A DNA stretch of 64,000 nucleotides from Mediterraneibacter glycyrrhizinilyticus (lineage in GTDB: Bacteria > Bacillota > Clostridia > Lachnospirales > Lachnospiraceae). Numbering within the stretch: the first letter of the stretch is position 1; each line of letters starts with the position of its first letter. The notes beneath the pieces were generated by a model. It saw nothing but the letters and a program-made list of their open reading frames with translations, searched no databases and had not been told where the DNA came from. The translations under genes and the position numbers were made by a program. The DNA lies in contig NZ_JADMSO010000002.1 of the NCBI RefSeq assembly GCF_015560805.1, forward strand, positions 62,001 to 126,000, in the 5' to 3' direction. Positions 17,744 through 25,513 of this stretch are shown here, one piece after another.

Positions 17744-17775
17744 GGAACTTGAGGAAGCGGGGGGATGCAGAGATA
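17737..17775 (+). pseudogene. Scrap of a glycosyltransferase gene fused to the duplicated leader
   Basis: After ATGAAAA the sequence reads GGAACTTGAGGAAGCGGGG. Shifted by one frame this encodes EKELEEAG, matching EKELERAG inside the intact GT4 gene, whose DNA at 19974-20000 is similar. The start and the inner segment are joined at ATGAAAA, a heptamer present at both places in the intact gene, which suggests a deletion through microhomology. No functional product is possible. Confidence 0.65.
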
Positions 17776-17776
17776 A

Positions 17777-17855
17777 ATCTAAGCCTCTTTTAGGCAATTG
17801 AACGATGCGTACAGAGACGTACGCGGAGCGAAAGCAACAACAAAGAGACTTAGAT
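17777..17855. other. Unassigned structured element (14 bp closing stem with inner hairpin)
   Basis: ATCTAAGCCTCTTT (17777-17790) pairs with AAAGAGACTTAGAT (17842-17855) with one mismatch. Inside it is a perfect hairpin, GCGTAC-AGAGAC-GTACGC (17807-17824), and a small GCCT/AGGC stem-loop. No gene overlaps it. It may be a structured RNA, a mobile-element end or an operator. I could not match it to a known RNA family by eye. The rest of 17580-18013 holds the leader copy and AT-rich sequence. Confidence 0.4.
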
Positions 17856-18013
17856 CTGCTCTTCATCGGCTGTTTTCGCTTTGCACACTGACGATATCAT
17901 AAGTCAAATGAAAAAGCCGAGTCTGTAACTATTATGCTATGTATGACAAATAGATACCACAAGGAACAAAGGGGAGTGGTTGACTTTTTGACTGATTTTT
18001 TACAAAAGAAATC

Positions 18014-18041
18014 TTGACAGTAACTTAAAAAATTGTATAAT
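18014..18041 (+). promoter_or_regulatory. Consensus sigma-A promoter for the Abi RNA and gene
   Basis: TTGACA (18014-18019) and TATAAT (18036-18041) are separated by 16 bp, an almost perfect consensus. Transcription would begin near 18048, just before the RNA fold at 18055-18093 and about 70 bases before the Abi start codon. Confidence 0.85.
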
Positions 18042-18047
18042 AGTATT

Positions 18048-18100
18048 AACAGAACCCACCACGCCTCTGATTTTTCATGCGCAACCCGGTGGGACTTTTT
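18048..18100 (+). ncRNA. Candidate abiF-type structured RNA, upstream copy
   Basis: Outer stem CCCACC (18055-18060) pairs with GGTGGG (18088-18093). Inside, a single A is bulged on the 5' side, CGC/GCG forms an inner stem around a 14-base loop, and CAACCC is unpaired on the 3' side. ACTTTTT follows, so the fold can act as a terminator or attenuator of the Abi gene, releasing a short RNA of about 50 nt. A published motif, abiF RNA, lies next to Abi_2-domain genes. I assign this copy from position and shape, not from a covariance search. Confidence 0.65.
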
Positions 18101-18119
18101 CATTTATGGGGAGGTTTTT

Positions 18120-19028
18120 ATGTATCAGTATCCCAAACAAATATTAACAATAGAACAACAAGTGCAATCTTATATAGATGCAGGAATGGAGATTTCATCT
18201 CATGAAAATGTAGAGACGGCATTAAAATCTGTTGGATTTTATCGTTTGCGTGGATATTCGTTTCATTTGTACGATAATGTTGCGAAGAAATATGTTCCGG
18301 GAACGAGGTTTGAAGATATTTTAAGGTTGTATCAATTTGATCAGGAATTATCTGCTTTAGTTTTTTCGATGATTTCTAAGATTGAGGTGGCTTTGAGAGT
18401 ACGATTAGTGGAAGCGTTACTCATACACGGAGAACCACTTGTTTTGCAGGATTCATCGATCTTTAAAGAGAAAAAACTGTATTGGCAGAATATGTCTACA
18501 GTAGCGTCAGAAATCGCTCGTTCTAATGATGTGTTTATCAAACATAATTTTGATAAGCATGATGGAGAGGTGCCTGTATGGGCAGCTGTTGAAGTTCTTT
18601 CATTTGGTACGCTATCGAAGATAATTAAGAATTTGAAAACAGGTATTGGAAGTTCGTATTCTATATTGGCGGCTAATTACCAATATAAATCGAAAAAAGG
18701 AAATCAGGTAAATCCATCACAGAAAATGCTTGCCTCATGGATACAGGGCGTTTCAGTGTTGCGTAATATGTGTGCGCATAATTCCAGAATTTACAATCGC
18801 ACAATACATACGACGCCGGAAATTTTGGATGCAGATAAAGTTACGCCACCACCGGCACACAATGGTTTGTATCAAATCTTACTGGCGATGAAGTATCTGC
18901 GTTCATCTGACGAGGAATGGACAGTATTCGCAGATGCCTTAGACAAGCTGATCCAAAATAATATTGGTGTAATTAGTCTTACAGCAATGAATCTTCCAAC
19001 AGATTGGAAAACACATCTAAGTGTATAA
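18120..19028 (+). CDS. Abi family protein (Abi_2 domain, AbiD/AbiF type, HEPN RNase motif)
   Basis: Protein of 302 residues related to AbiD/AbiF abortive-infection proteins. The N-terminal part has the typical YPKQILTIEQQVQSYIDAG and VGFYRLRGYSFHLYD. The C-terminal half carries LRNMCAHNSRIYNR, giving the HEPN catalytic pattern R-x4-H (Arg 215, His 220), so a metal-independent RNase that acts as a toxin is likely. GGGAGG lies five bases before ATG 18120; the frame also continues upstream through the RNA hairpin, which is rejected as coding. The gene is AT-rich relative to the flanks. A small RNA fold lies on each side of it, consistent with a toxin held in check by RNA. Confidence 0.88.
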   Translation: MYQYPKQILTIEQQVQSYIDAGMEISSHENVETALKSVGFYRLRGYSFHLYDNVAKKYVPGTRFEDILRLYQFDQELSALVFSMISKIEVALRVRLVEALLIHGEPLVLQDSSIFKEKKLYWQNMSTVASEIARSNDVFIKHNFDKHDGEVPVWAAVEVLSFGTLSKIIKNLKTGIGSSYSILAANYQYKSKKGNQVNPSQKMLASWIQGVSVLRNMCAHNSRIYNRTIHTTPEILDADKVTPPPAHNGLYQILLAMKYLRSSDEEWTVFADALDKLIQNNIGVISLTAMNLPTDWKTHLSV

Positions 19029-19061
19029 ATGCAGCGGAAATGCATAAAATAGTAGAGCAGA

Positions 19062-19095
19062 CCTAACCAAGCATTTTGAGCTCAAACCGGTTAGG
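19062..19095 (+). ncRNA. Second copy of the Abi-associated RNA fold, downstream of the gene
   Basis: CCTAACC (19062-19068) pairs with GGTTAGG (19089-19095). As in the upstream copy, one A is bulged on the 5' side, a 3 bp inner stem (AGC/GCT, loop ATTTTGA) follows, and CAAACC is unpaired on the 3' side. The paired bases differ between copies while the unpaired CAA[C/A]CC and bulged A are kept. This is the pattern of a conserved RNA structure. It lies 34 bases after the Abi stop. I see no clear promoter of its own. Confidence 0.6.
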
Positions 19096-19100
19096 CTTTC

Positions 19101-19128
19101 GGCGAAGTGTTACGATAAGCACTTCGCC
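19101..19128 (+). terminator. Hairpin ending the Abi unit
   Basis: GGCGAAGTG pairs perfectly with CACTTCGCC around a 10-base loop, five bases after the second RNA fold. ATTTGTTG follows, only weakly T-rich. It may terminate the transcript or protect the 3' end of the RNA. Confidence 0.55.
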
Positions 19129-19166
19129 ATTTGTTGAAAGAGGGATATTTTTATATAGTTAGCTCT

Positions 19167-19596
19167 CTAATACATATTTTCGAGTGTCACCAAAGTAACA
19201 AGTTCATCCAGTCTTATTTTTTCATTACGGTATTTGCAGGAGCAAATGATATATTCATATCCGTCTGTCGGCATACCGACGATATCAATTTGAACTTGCT
19301 TTTTTGTTTGATGATCAGTTCTCGACCATCGACTGATCTGATTTAATTCGATCGGAAGAGGATCAATATAATATAGAAGATATTCTTTACACATTTCTTC
19401 AAATGTAAATTCCATATAATCTGATAAATGTCGTTTTACTGCGTTAGGATAAGTTTTTGCAATTCTACCAGAAACCCAACTTTTGTTGTAATTTCATTAA
19501 AACGTGAGGCGCTTTCAGCAATTGTTTTGATACTTGCATTATAAAGTGCGGGCTCGCGCAATTCTTGTTTCAAAAAATTTTCAGGTTCTTCATATG
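19167..19596 (-). pseudogene. Decayed AAA ATPase with DUF234-type C terminus
   Basis: On the minus strand, 19596 down to about 19460 reads FLKQELREPALYNASIKTIA and FNEITTKVGF before a stop. Another stretch (19415-19167) then reads ISRWSRTDHQTKKQVQIDIV and YEYIICSCKYRNEKIRLDEL. Both match consecutive parts of archaeal-type ATPases with a DUF234 domain, which are common in Lachnospiraceae. The N-terminal P-loop half is absent, a stop and deletion separate the pieces, and the end is frameshifted. It is a relic with no intact product. Confidence 0.75.
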
Positions 19597-19763
19597 TTTA
19601 ATATAGTGAATTACGATTATGTTTATTGTGATTACTATATTTTGAACTTTAAATAAGGTCAAGAATCTTTCATATGAAAGCAAAAATATCATGATGATTT
19701 TGTGTATGTGATTTATAATAGCACATTTTTTATACAAATATGATTTTAAATATCACGTTTTAT

Positions 19764-19782
19764 GGGGGGGGGCAACTATAAT
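19764..19782 (+). promoter_or_regulatory. Run of nine G next to a TATAAT box, glycan-operon promoter
   Basis: G9 occupies 19764-19772 and TATAAT 19777-19782, so the G-run lies in what would be the -35/-10 spacer, 57 bases before the first glycan gene. No good -35 is visible upstream (CACGTT at 19754-19759 is poor). Slippage in such tracts changes spacer length and switches promoters in other bacteria. The -10 placement is inferred. The leader copy at 17691 lacks the G-run. Confidence 0.5.
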
Positions 19783-19792
19783 ATATTATGTA

Positions 19793-19845
19793 AAAAAGTG
19801 TAGAAAAATGTAAAAAACTAACGAGGGAAACACGTTTCATGAAAA
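19793..19845 (+). repeat. Glycan-operon leader, copy B
   Basis: Near-identical partner of 17691-17743 (51 of 53 bases). It contains the ribosome-site region GAGGG and the ATG (19839) of the first glycosyltransferase, so this is the functional copy. Confidence 0.9.
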
Positions 19846-21062
19846 ATATACTGATCCTGACGACAGTCAGCGGTTTTTTGAAAAAGTTTGAGATGGAGAA
19901 TGTCAAAATACTCCAGAGCATGGGATATACGGTACATTATGCAGCAAACATGAATGAACAGCACTATCCGTTTGATGAAAAGGAACTCGAAAGGGCGGGG
20001 ATAAGATTGCATCATATTGATATTGCCAGATCCCCTTATATGCTGAACTATAACATGAAAGCATTCTGGCAGTTGGCAGCGATTATCAAACAAAATCATA
20101 TATGCGCGATACATTGCCACACGCCGGTAGGCGGGATGCTTGGGCGGCAGATGGGATGGTGGTTTCGCAGGAGGCAGCTTCAGATCATCTATACAGCTCA
20201 TGGTTTTCACTTCTATAAAGGAGCGCCTTTTATCAACAATACAATTTATTATTTTGTGGAGAGATTTCTCGCACATTTTACTGATCTTCTTGTTGTGATC
20301 AATAAGGAAGATTATAAAAATGCGAAGAAATTTCATCTGCGTAAAAATGGAAAAGTCTATCATATCCCAGGGATCGGTCTGGATCTGGAACGGTTTTCCC
20401 CGCTTACAGAAAAGGAGCGCAGGGAAAAGCGAAAGAAGCTTGGAATTACAGAAGATGATTTCTTTCTCGTATCGGTGGGCGAGTTAAATGAGAATAAAAA
20501 CCAGCAGATCATTCTTCGTGCATTGGAGCAGATGAGAAGAGCGGGCAAAGATATTTCCAAAATCAAATACGGCATCTGTGGGGATGGATTTTTCCGGGAG
20601 AAAATAGAGCGGATGATCCAAACGTTGGGACTGGAACACAATGTGCGGATGTTCGGTTACTGTATGGATGTGCGGGAAATTCTTGGGTGTGCGGATGTGT
20701 CGGTTTTTCCGTCCCGGAGAGAGGGACTTGGAATGGCGGGACTGGAAGCGCTGGCTATGGAAATCCCGCTTCTTGCCGCAGAAAACCGGGGAACGCGGGA
20801 ATATTTGAAACCCGGGATCAACGGATATTTCTGTGAGAGTGACAGCGTGTCAAGCTGGATCAACGGATTGGAAACCATTCGGAATCTTGCGCCGAACGTC
20901 CGCCAGGAAATGAAGCGGATGTGCAGAAAGTCAGCGGAAGTGTTCGGAAAAGAGAATACGAATGCCATTATGAAACTGGTATATCAGGATTTAGATAAGA
21001 GATTGGAATGTGTAAGAAATGGAAGAAAAGGTGAAGATCAGTGTCATCATGGGTGTGTATAA
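19839..21062 (+). CDS. Glycosyltransferase family 4 (EpsD/EpsF-like)
   Basis: GT-B-fold enzyme of 407 residues that transfers a sugar from a nucleotide-sugar to a lipid-linked acceptor at the inner membrane face. The N-terminal half has IHCHTPVGGMLGR and YTAHGFHFYKGAP, hallmarks of EpsD-like GT4 enzymes in Firmicutes. The C-terminal half has the donor-site run SVGELNENKNQQIILRALEQ and the EX7E-type SRREGLGMAGLEALAMEIP. It is first in the glycan operon, so it probably acts early in chain assembly. Its 3' end overlaps the next gene by 44 bases. Confidence 0.9.
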   Translation: MKNILILTTVSGFLKKFEMENVKILQSMGYTVHYAANMNEQHYPFDEKELERAGIRLHHIDIARSPYMLNYNMKAFWQLAAIIKQNHICAIHCHTPVGGMLGRQMGWWFRRRQLQIIYTAHGFHFYKGAPFINNTIYYFVERFLAHFTDLLVVINKEDYKNAKKFHLRKNGKVYHIPGIGLDLERFSPLTEKERREKRKKLGITEDDFFLVSVGELNENKNQQIILRALEQMRRAGKDISKIKYGICGDGFFREKIERMIQTLGLEHNVRMFGYCMDVREILGCADVSVFPSRREGLGMAGLEALAMEIPLLAAENRGTREYLKPGINGYFCESDSVSSWINGLETIRNLAPNVRQEMKRMCRKSAEVFGKENTNAIMKLVYQDLDKRLECVRNGRKGEDQCHHGCV

Positions 21063-21864
21063 CCCTGTGGAGCAAAAGCAGCTTCAGGCTGCGGTGCGGT
21101 CGATGATCCGGCAGACGATGACGGACTGGGAACTGATCCTGTGTGATGACGGATCCCATATTACATATCAGCCTTTGATCGATGAGGCGATCGAAATGGA
21201 TGAACGGATCATCCGGATCCGGAATAAGACGAATAAAGGATTGGGCTATTCACTGAACCAGTGTCTGAGTATTGCAAAAGGGAAATATATTGCCCGGATG
21301 GACGGGGATGACATTTCCGAACCGGAACGGTTTCGGAAGCAGTATGATTTTTTGGAACGGCATCCGGAGTATCAATGGGTGGGATCAAATTCCAGACTGT
21401 TTGATGAACATGGTGTGTGGGGAGTGGATTGTGTGCCGGAAAGGCCGGAAGCATCGGATTTCCTGTCTTATTCCCCGTATATCCATCCGTCGGTGATGTT
21501 CCGGGCGGAGGTGCTGCGGAAGATCAAGGGTTATCCGATCTCGGAGGAGACAAGACGGTGTGAGGATTATGAACTTTTTATGCGGCTTCATAAGGCAGGC
21601 TATCGTGGATACAACCTGCAGGAACCGTTGATCCGCTACCGGGAAGATGAACATACTTATCGGAAACGGACGATCCAGAGCCGGATGCAGGAGGTAAAGA
21701 TCCGTTACCGTGGATTCAGGCAGTTGGGAATCCTGCGTCCGGAGACGGCAGCGTATGTGATGCGTCCGCTGGCAGCCGGGCTGTTTCCGCCAACGGTTTT
21801 AAACCGGATCCGGCAAAGTACGAGAAAGGGGTATCGTGTCGATCAACATGCAAAGACGGTATGA
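21019..21864 (+). CDS. Glycosyltransferase family 2
   Basis: GT-A-fold enzyme of 281 residues. Motifs seen are VIMGVYNPVEQKQLQAAVRSM, DWELILCDDGS and the metal-binding DxD in ARMDGDDIS. The acceptor region has YPISEETRRCEDYELFMRL. There is no membrane helix. The donor sugar cannot be told. It overlaps both neighbours (44 bases upstream, 29 downstream), so the first three genes are tightly coupled. GTG 21031 is an alternative start four codons later. Confidence 0.87.
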   Translation: MEEKVKISVIMGVYNPVEQKQLQAAVRSMIRQTMTDWELILCDDGSHITYQPLIDEAIEMDERIIRIRNKTNKGLGYSLNQCLSIAKGKYIARMDGDDISEPERFRKQYDFLERHPEYQWVGSNSRLFDEHGVWGVDCVPERPEASDFLSYSPYIHPSVMFRAEVLRKIKGYPISEETRRCEDYELFMRLHKAGYRGYNLQEPLIRYREDEHTYRKRTIQSRMQEVKIRYRGFRQLGILRPETAAYVMRPLAAGLFPPTVLNRIRQSTRKGYRVDQHAKTV

Positions 21865-23278
21865 GCAGTATCGGGAGATTTTGAAAAAAAGTGAATTATT
21901 GGAATATCCGGTAAAACGTCTTTTGGAAGCAGATCAGACGATTGCAGGGCACAAGTGCCAGATTCACGAACAGACCAGTTATTATGTGCTTGCCCCGGCT
22001 TTAAACGGATTTGTTGTTTGGGTCTTGCAGAATGCTGTGAAAAGCGGGATCGAACGGCTTTATTTTCTTGCGCGGGACGGATATTTTATGTACCGGATCG
22101 CACAGCGGTATTGTGAAGAACTTTGTCTGCCGGTGGAATGTGTTTATTTATGCTGCTCCCGGTACTCCTTAAGGATTCCGACATACCATACAGATATGGA
22201 GGAAGCGCTTTCTTATATCTGCCGCGGCGGGATCGATGTGACACTGCAGAAAATCCTGGACCGTTCGGGGCTCACATGGGAAGAGCAGAAGAACGTCCGA
22301 ACACAGCTGGAACTTCCACACGAGTTTTTGGAAGACCCGGATGCTGTGATCCCCTATGCAAAGCTGGGAGAGATTCGGAGTGCACTGCAAAAATGTAGTT
22401 ATTTTCTCCAATGTGTTGAGGTACATTCAAAAGAGAGTATGCCTGCGCTTGCCGGATATTTAAAGCAGGCGGGATTGCTGGAAGAGAAAAAGGCAGCGCT
22501 TGTAGACAGCGGCTGGGTCGGCTCGATGCAGAAAATCCTGAACCGGACACTTCGGAAAATGGGAAGAAAGGAAGCGCTGGAGGGATATTACTGGGGCATT
22601 TATGAATTGCCGGAGGGCGTGGATCCGGTCAAGTATCATTGCTACTATTTCAGTCCGAAAAAAGGGCTGCGCGCAAAAGTATATTTCAGCAATTGTCTGT
22701 TTGAATCCATTTTCAGTGCGCCTCATGGCATGACATTGGGATACCGGAAACGGGAAGCGCATTATGAACCGTATTTTTCGGAATGTTCCAGACCACGCCG
22801 TATGTTTATGGAAGAAACCGAGCAGTATCTGGTGCGGTATACTGAATTTTTTTTGCGGCAGTTGAAAAGCGCTCATTTGAAAAAGACAGATATGCGGAAT
22901 CCGGAGCTTCAAAGACTGGAATTGATGAAACTGGACTGGAAAAAAGCGCGTAGGATCACCGGGAAACTTCTGCGCCTGTTTATGGGATGCCCGTCCCGGG
23001 CGGAAGCAGCCTGTTATGGAGCGCTTCGTTTTTCAGACGATGTGCTGGACACAGATACGAAACAGACTGCGGCAAAGCTGTCGGAGCAGGAACTTTGTGA
23101 GAACCATGTCTGGAACAAGATCCTTGTGATGTTTGGCATCCGGAAAAAATATATAAAAGAAAGCGCCTGGTATGAGGGGAGTGCAGTTCTGTCCGGAAAA
23201 AATGTGAAAAAGCATTGGCGGCAGTATGCGCTGTATAAATATCTGTTGTATATTCGGCAGGGATTTTTTAAGGGGTAG
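21836..23278 (+). CDS. FLARDG-domain protein (C-terminal module of HAD-type glycan proteins)
   Basis: Protein of 480 residues without a clear enzymatic name. It contains IERLYFLARDGYFMYRIAQ (FLARDG 77-82) and AALVDSGWVGS (223-230). Both motifs recur in the C-terminal half of the HAD protein at 27082-29079, where they read FLSRDG and VDIGWAGS. This gene lacks the N-terminal HAD phosphatase domain of that relative. Such proteins are frequent in glycan clusters and their role is unknown. GTG 21836, with AAAGGGG upstream, is preferred; it overlaps the GT2 gene by 29 bases. Confidence 0.65.
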   Translation: MSINMQRRYEQYREILKKSELLEYPVKRLLEADQTIAGHKCQIHEQTSYYVLAPALNGFVVWVLQNAVKSGIERLYFLARDGYFMYRIAQRYCEELCLPVECVYLCCSRYSLRIPTYHTDMEEALSYICRGGIDVTLQKILDRSGLTWEEQKNVRTQLELPHEFLEDPDAVIPYAKLGEIRSALQKCSYFLQCVEVHSKESMPALAGYLKQAGLLEEKKAALVDSGWVGSMQKILNRTLRKMGRKEALEGYYWGIYELPEGVDPVKYHCYYFSPKKGLRAKVYFSNCLFESIFSAPHGMTLGYRKREAHYEPYFSECSRPRRMFMEETEQYLVRYTEFFLRQLKSAHLKKTDMRNPELQRLELMKLDWKKARRITGKLLRLFMGCPSRAEAACYGALRFSDDVLDTDTKQTAAKLSEQELCENHVWNKILVMFGIRKKYIKESAWYEGSAVLSGKNVKKHWRQYALYKYLLYIRQGFFKG

Positions 23279-23298
23279 AGAATAGGAGACGATAAAGA

Positions 23299-24732
23299 GT
23301 GAATCGAAGAATAGTATCAGGTATTCATAAATGGATCGGATATATTTTGCTTGTGTTTTATGGCGTGTCCGTGGTTGGATTGATTTATTATTGTGCAAAA
23401 TCCCGGATTTTTCCGGTTAGTTATCTTATTTTGACGGCGGTGGTTCTGACTATTTTTGGAGGTGTGTTTCTGTGGATGCACCGAAAAGTGGTCCCGTCTA
23501 TAGCGGCAAGTATTCTGACTTTGATCCTGGCATTTGTATGTGTACTGGGATCGTATTATATGATCCGCACAAGCCGTACGATCACGGAAGTATCAAAAGC
23601 GGATAAGCAAACCGATGTGATTTCGGTTTATGTAATGGAGAAAGATCCGGCACAGTCTTTAGAGGAAATTCAGGATTATCAGATTGGAATCGTAAAGGAG
23701 ACGGACAGAGAACGTACGGATCAAACGGTGAAAAAGTTGGAAAATGTGTTGAAAAGTCCGCTGGAGATTCAGGAATATGAGGACATTCTTAAAATGCTGG
23801 ATGCACTGAAAGAGGGAAAAGCAGGCGCAGTTATTCTAAATGATGCCTATGTCGGGATGTTCGCGGATGTAGAGGGGTATAGTTGGATCGCGACAGATCT
23901 GCGCAGGATCACTTCCGTTGAGCATGAGGCGGAAGTGACGGAGGAAAGCGCAGTTCCGGATAATGTACCGGAAACATTTGTGATGTATTTGAGTGGAATC
24001 GATACATATGGAGGAATTTCAGCGCGTTCCAGAAGTGACGTCAATATTTTAGCAGTCGTAAATACAAAGTTGAAAAAAATCCTCTTATTATCTACGCCAA
24101 GAGATTATTATGTCGATTACAATGTGACAGACGGAGCAAAAGACAAGCTGACACATGCGGGGATTTATGGCGTCGAGGCATCTATGGATGCTTTGGAACG
24201 ACTGTATGGGATTCAGATCGATTATTATCTGCGCATTAATTTTTCCGGGTTTGTGGATATCATTGATGCGTTGGGAGGGATTGACGTAAATTCCGAGTAT
24301 GAATTTACGGTAGAACCAATTAAAACGTATCACGTCGGCATCAATCATCTGACCGGACTGGAGGCGCTTGCATTTGCAAGGGAGCGTTACAGTTTTGCGG
24401 ATGGAGATTACCAGCGAGCAAAAAACCAGATGGAAGTGATCCGTGCGGTAGTGGCGCAGTGCGCATCAAGTTCTTTACTCAAAAATTATGCGTCGGTTAT
24501 GAATGCTGTGTCCGGAAGCTTTGAAACGAATATGCCGGATGACCAGATCGCATCACTTGTCAGAATGCAGCTTGCGGATATGGCGCAGTGGGAAGTGACG
24601 TCTTACACGTCGACAGGGACCGGGATGTATGCGGAAACGTTTTCTATGCCGGGACAGCAATTGTCGGTGATTGAGCCGGATCCGGCGTCCGTGGAAGAGG
24701 CAAAACGATTGATACAGGAGTTATATAAATGA
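23299..24732 (+). CDS. LytR-CpsA-Psr (LCP) family phosphotransferase
   Basis: Membrane-anchored enzyme of 477 residues that transfers finished glycans from undecaprenyl phosphate to peptidoglycan outside the cell. Three N-terminal helices (about 12-30, 38-56, 63-83) precede an accessory domain (about 100-215). The LCP domain (about 225-400) has LSGIDTYGGISARSRSDVNI, LLLSTPRDYYV and ALAFARERYSFADGDYQRAKNQ, with the Arg and Asp residues used for lipid pyrophosphate and metal binding. The start is GTG 23299, with AGGAG upstream. It overlaps the permease gene by four bases. Confidence 0.92.
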   Translation: MNRRIVSGIHKWIGYILLVFYGVSVVGLIYYCAKSRIFPVSYLILTAVVLTIFGGVFLWMHRKVVPSIAASILTLILAFVCVLGSYYMIRTSRTITEVSKADKQTDVISVYVMEKDPAQSLEEIQDYQIGIVKETDRERTDQTVKKLENVLKSPLEIQEYEDILKMLDALKEGKAGAVILNDAYVGMFADVEGYSWIATDLRRITSVEHEAEVTEESAVPDNVPETFVMYLSGIDTYGGISARSRSDVNILAVVNTKLKKILLLSTPRDYYVDYNVTDGAKDKLTHAGIYGVEASMDALERLYGIQIDYYLRINFSGFVDIIDALGGIDVNSEYEFTVEPIKTYHVGINHLTGLEALAFARERYSFADGDYQRAKNQMEVIRAVVAQCASSSLLKNYASVMNAVSGSFETNMPDDQIASLVRMQLADMAQWEVTSYTSTGTGMYAETFSMPGQQLSVIEPDPASVEEAKRLIQELYK

Positions 24733-25502
24733 CAAAAAAGGAAAAGAGAAGACAATATACGTTTGTAATTAAAGAATTAGTATCCAGAGAAATTAAAAGA
24801 AAATATGCAAGATCCTATCTTGGAATTGCATGGAGTGTATTGAATCCATTATTGTCAATGATCGTGATCACACTAATTTTCTCACATATGTTCCATCGTG
24901 CGATTGAGAATTATCCGGTGTATTACTTAACGGGGTCAGTGATCTGGCATATGTTTACCAGTGGAACAAACGCGGCGATGACAACACTTGTGGATAATAA
25001 AAATATGTTGATCAAAGTAAGGCTTCCTATGGAGATTTTTGTGTTGGCAAGAATTTGCACCGCACTGGTAAATCTTGGATATTCGTTGATTCCTTATATT
25101 GGAATTTTGATTGTATTTCGGATTCAAATTACATGGAGTGTGTTGCTGTATCCGCTTATTATCTTTTTTGCATTGTTATTTTCAACCGGAGTTGCGTTTA
25201 TATTATCTATTGCTTATGTATTTTTTGGTGATGTAAAGCATCTGTATTCTGTACTTTTAACATTGTGGATGTATTGCTCTGCTTTGTTTTATCCGGTTGA
25301 GATGCTACCGGAATATGTAAAGCGTGTTGTTGTGGAAAATCCATTGTTCAATTATATCAATTGTGCAAGACGCGTGATGATGTGGGGGCAGCTTCCTACA
25401 TTTCCGGAAATACTGCGAATGGTACTTTGGGGAGTGGGAATGTTTGTTGTTGGTTATTTGGTGTTTGAAAAGAACAAGAACAAAGTAATGCAAAAGATGT
25501 AA
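24729..25502 (+). CDS. ABC-2 type polysaccharide exporter permease (Wzm/TagG-like)
   Basis: Integral membrane protein of 257 residues with six helices. It begins ELVSREIKRKYARSYLGIAWSVLNPLL, the conserved entry of O-antigen, teichoic acid and galactan exporters. It moves an undecaprenyl-linked chain to the outer face, which implies chain completion in the cytoplasm. The ATG overlaps the LCP stop (ATGA). The ATPase partner is the fused protein encoded next. Base composition becomes clearly more AT-rich from here on. Confidence 0.92.
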   Translation: MTKKEKRRQYTFVIKELVSREIKRKYARSYLGIAWSVLNPLLSMIVITLIFSHMFHRAIENYPVYYLTGSVIWHMFTSGTNAAMTTLVDNKNMLIKVRLPMEIFVLARICTALVNLGYSLIPYIGILIVFRIQITWSVLLYPLIIFFALLFSTGVAFILSIAYVFFGDVKHLYSVLLTLWMYCSALFYPVEMLPEYVKRVVVENPLFNYINCARRVMMWGQLPTFPEILRMVLWGVGMFVVGYLVFEKNKNKVMQKM

Positions 25503-25513
25503 CAGGAGAAGAT

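Noticed and set aside
17777-17855. tRNA, retron msr or group II intron domain
   Set aside because: No CCA-type acceptor or cloverleaf, no reverse transcriptase anywhere in the window, and no domain V sequence.
18033-18119. Longer N terminus for the Abi protein (29 extra codons)
   Set aside because: It would begin at the -10 element and translate the RNA hairpin; GGGAGG before 18120 fits the family start MYQYPKQ.
19131-19346. 71-codon plus-strand frame after the Abi unit
   Set aside because: It lies antisense to the recognisable DUF234 relic and starts just after a hairpin; no homology seen.
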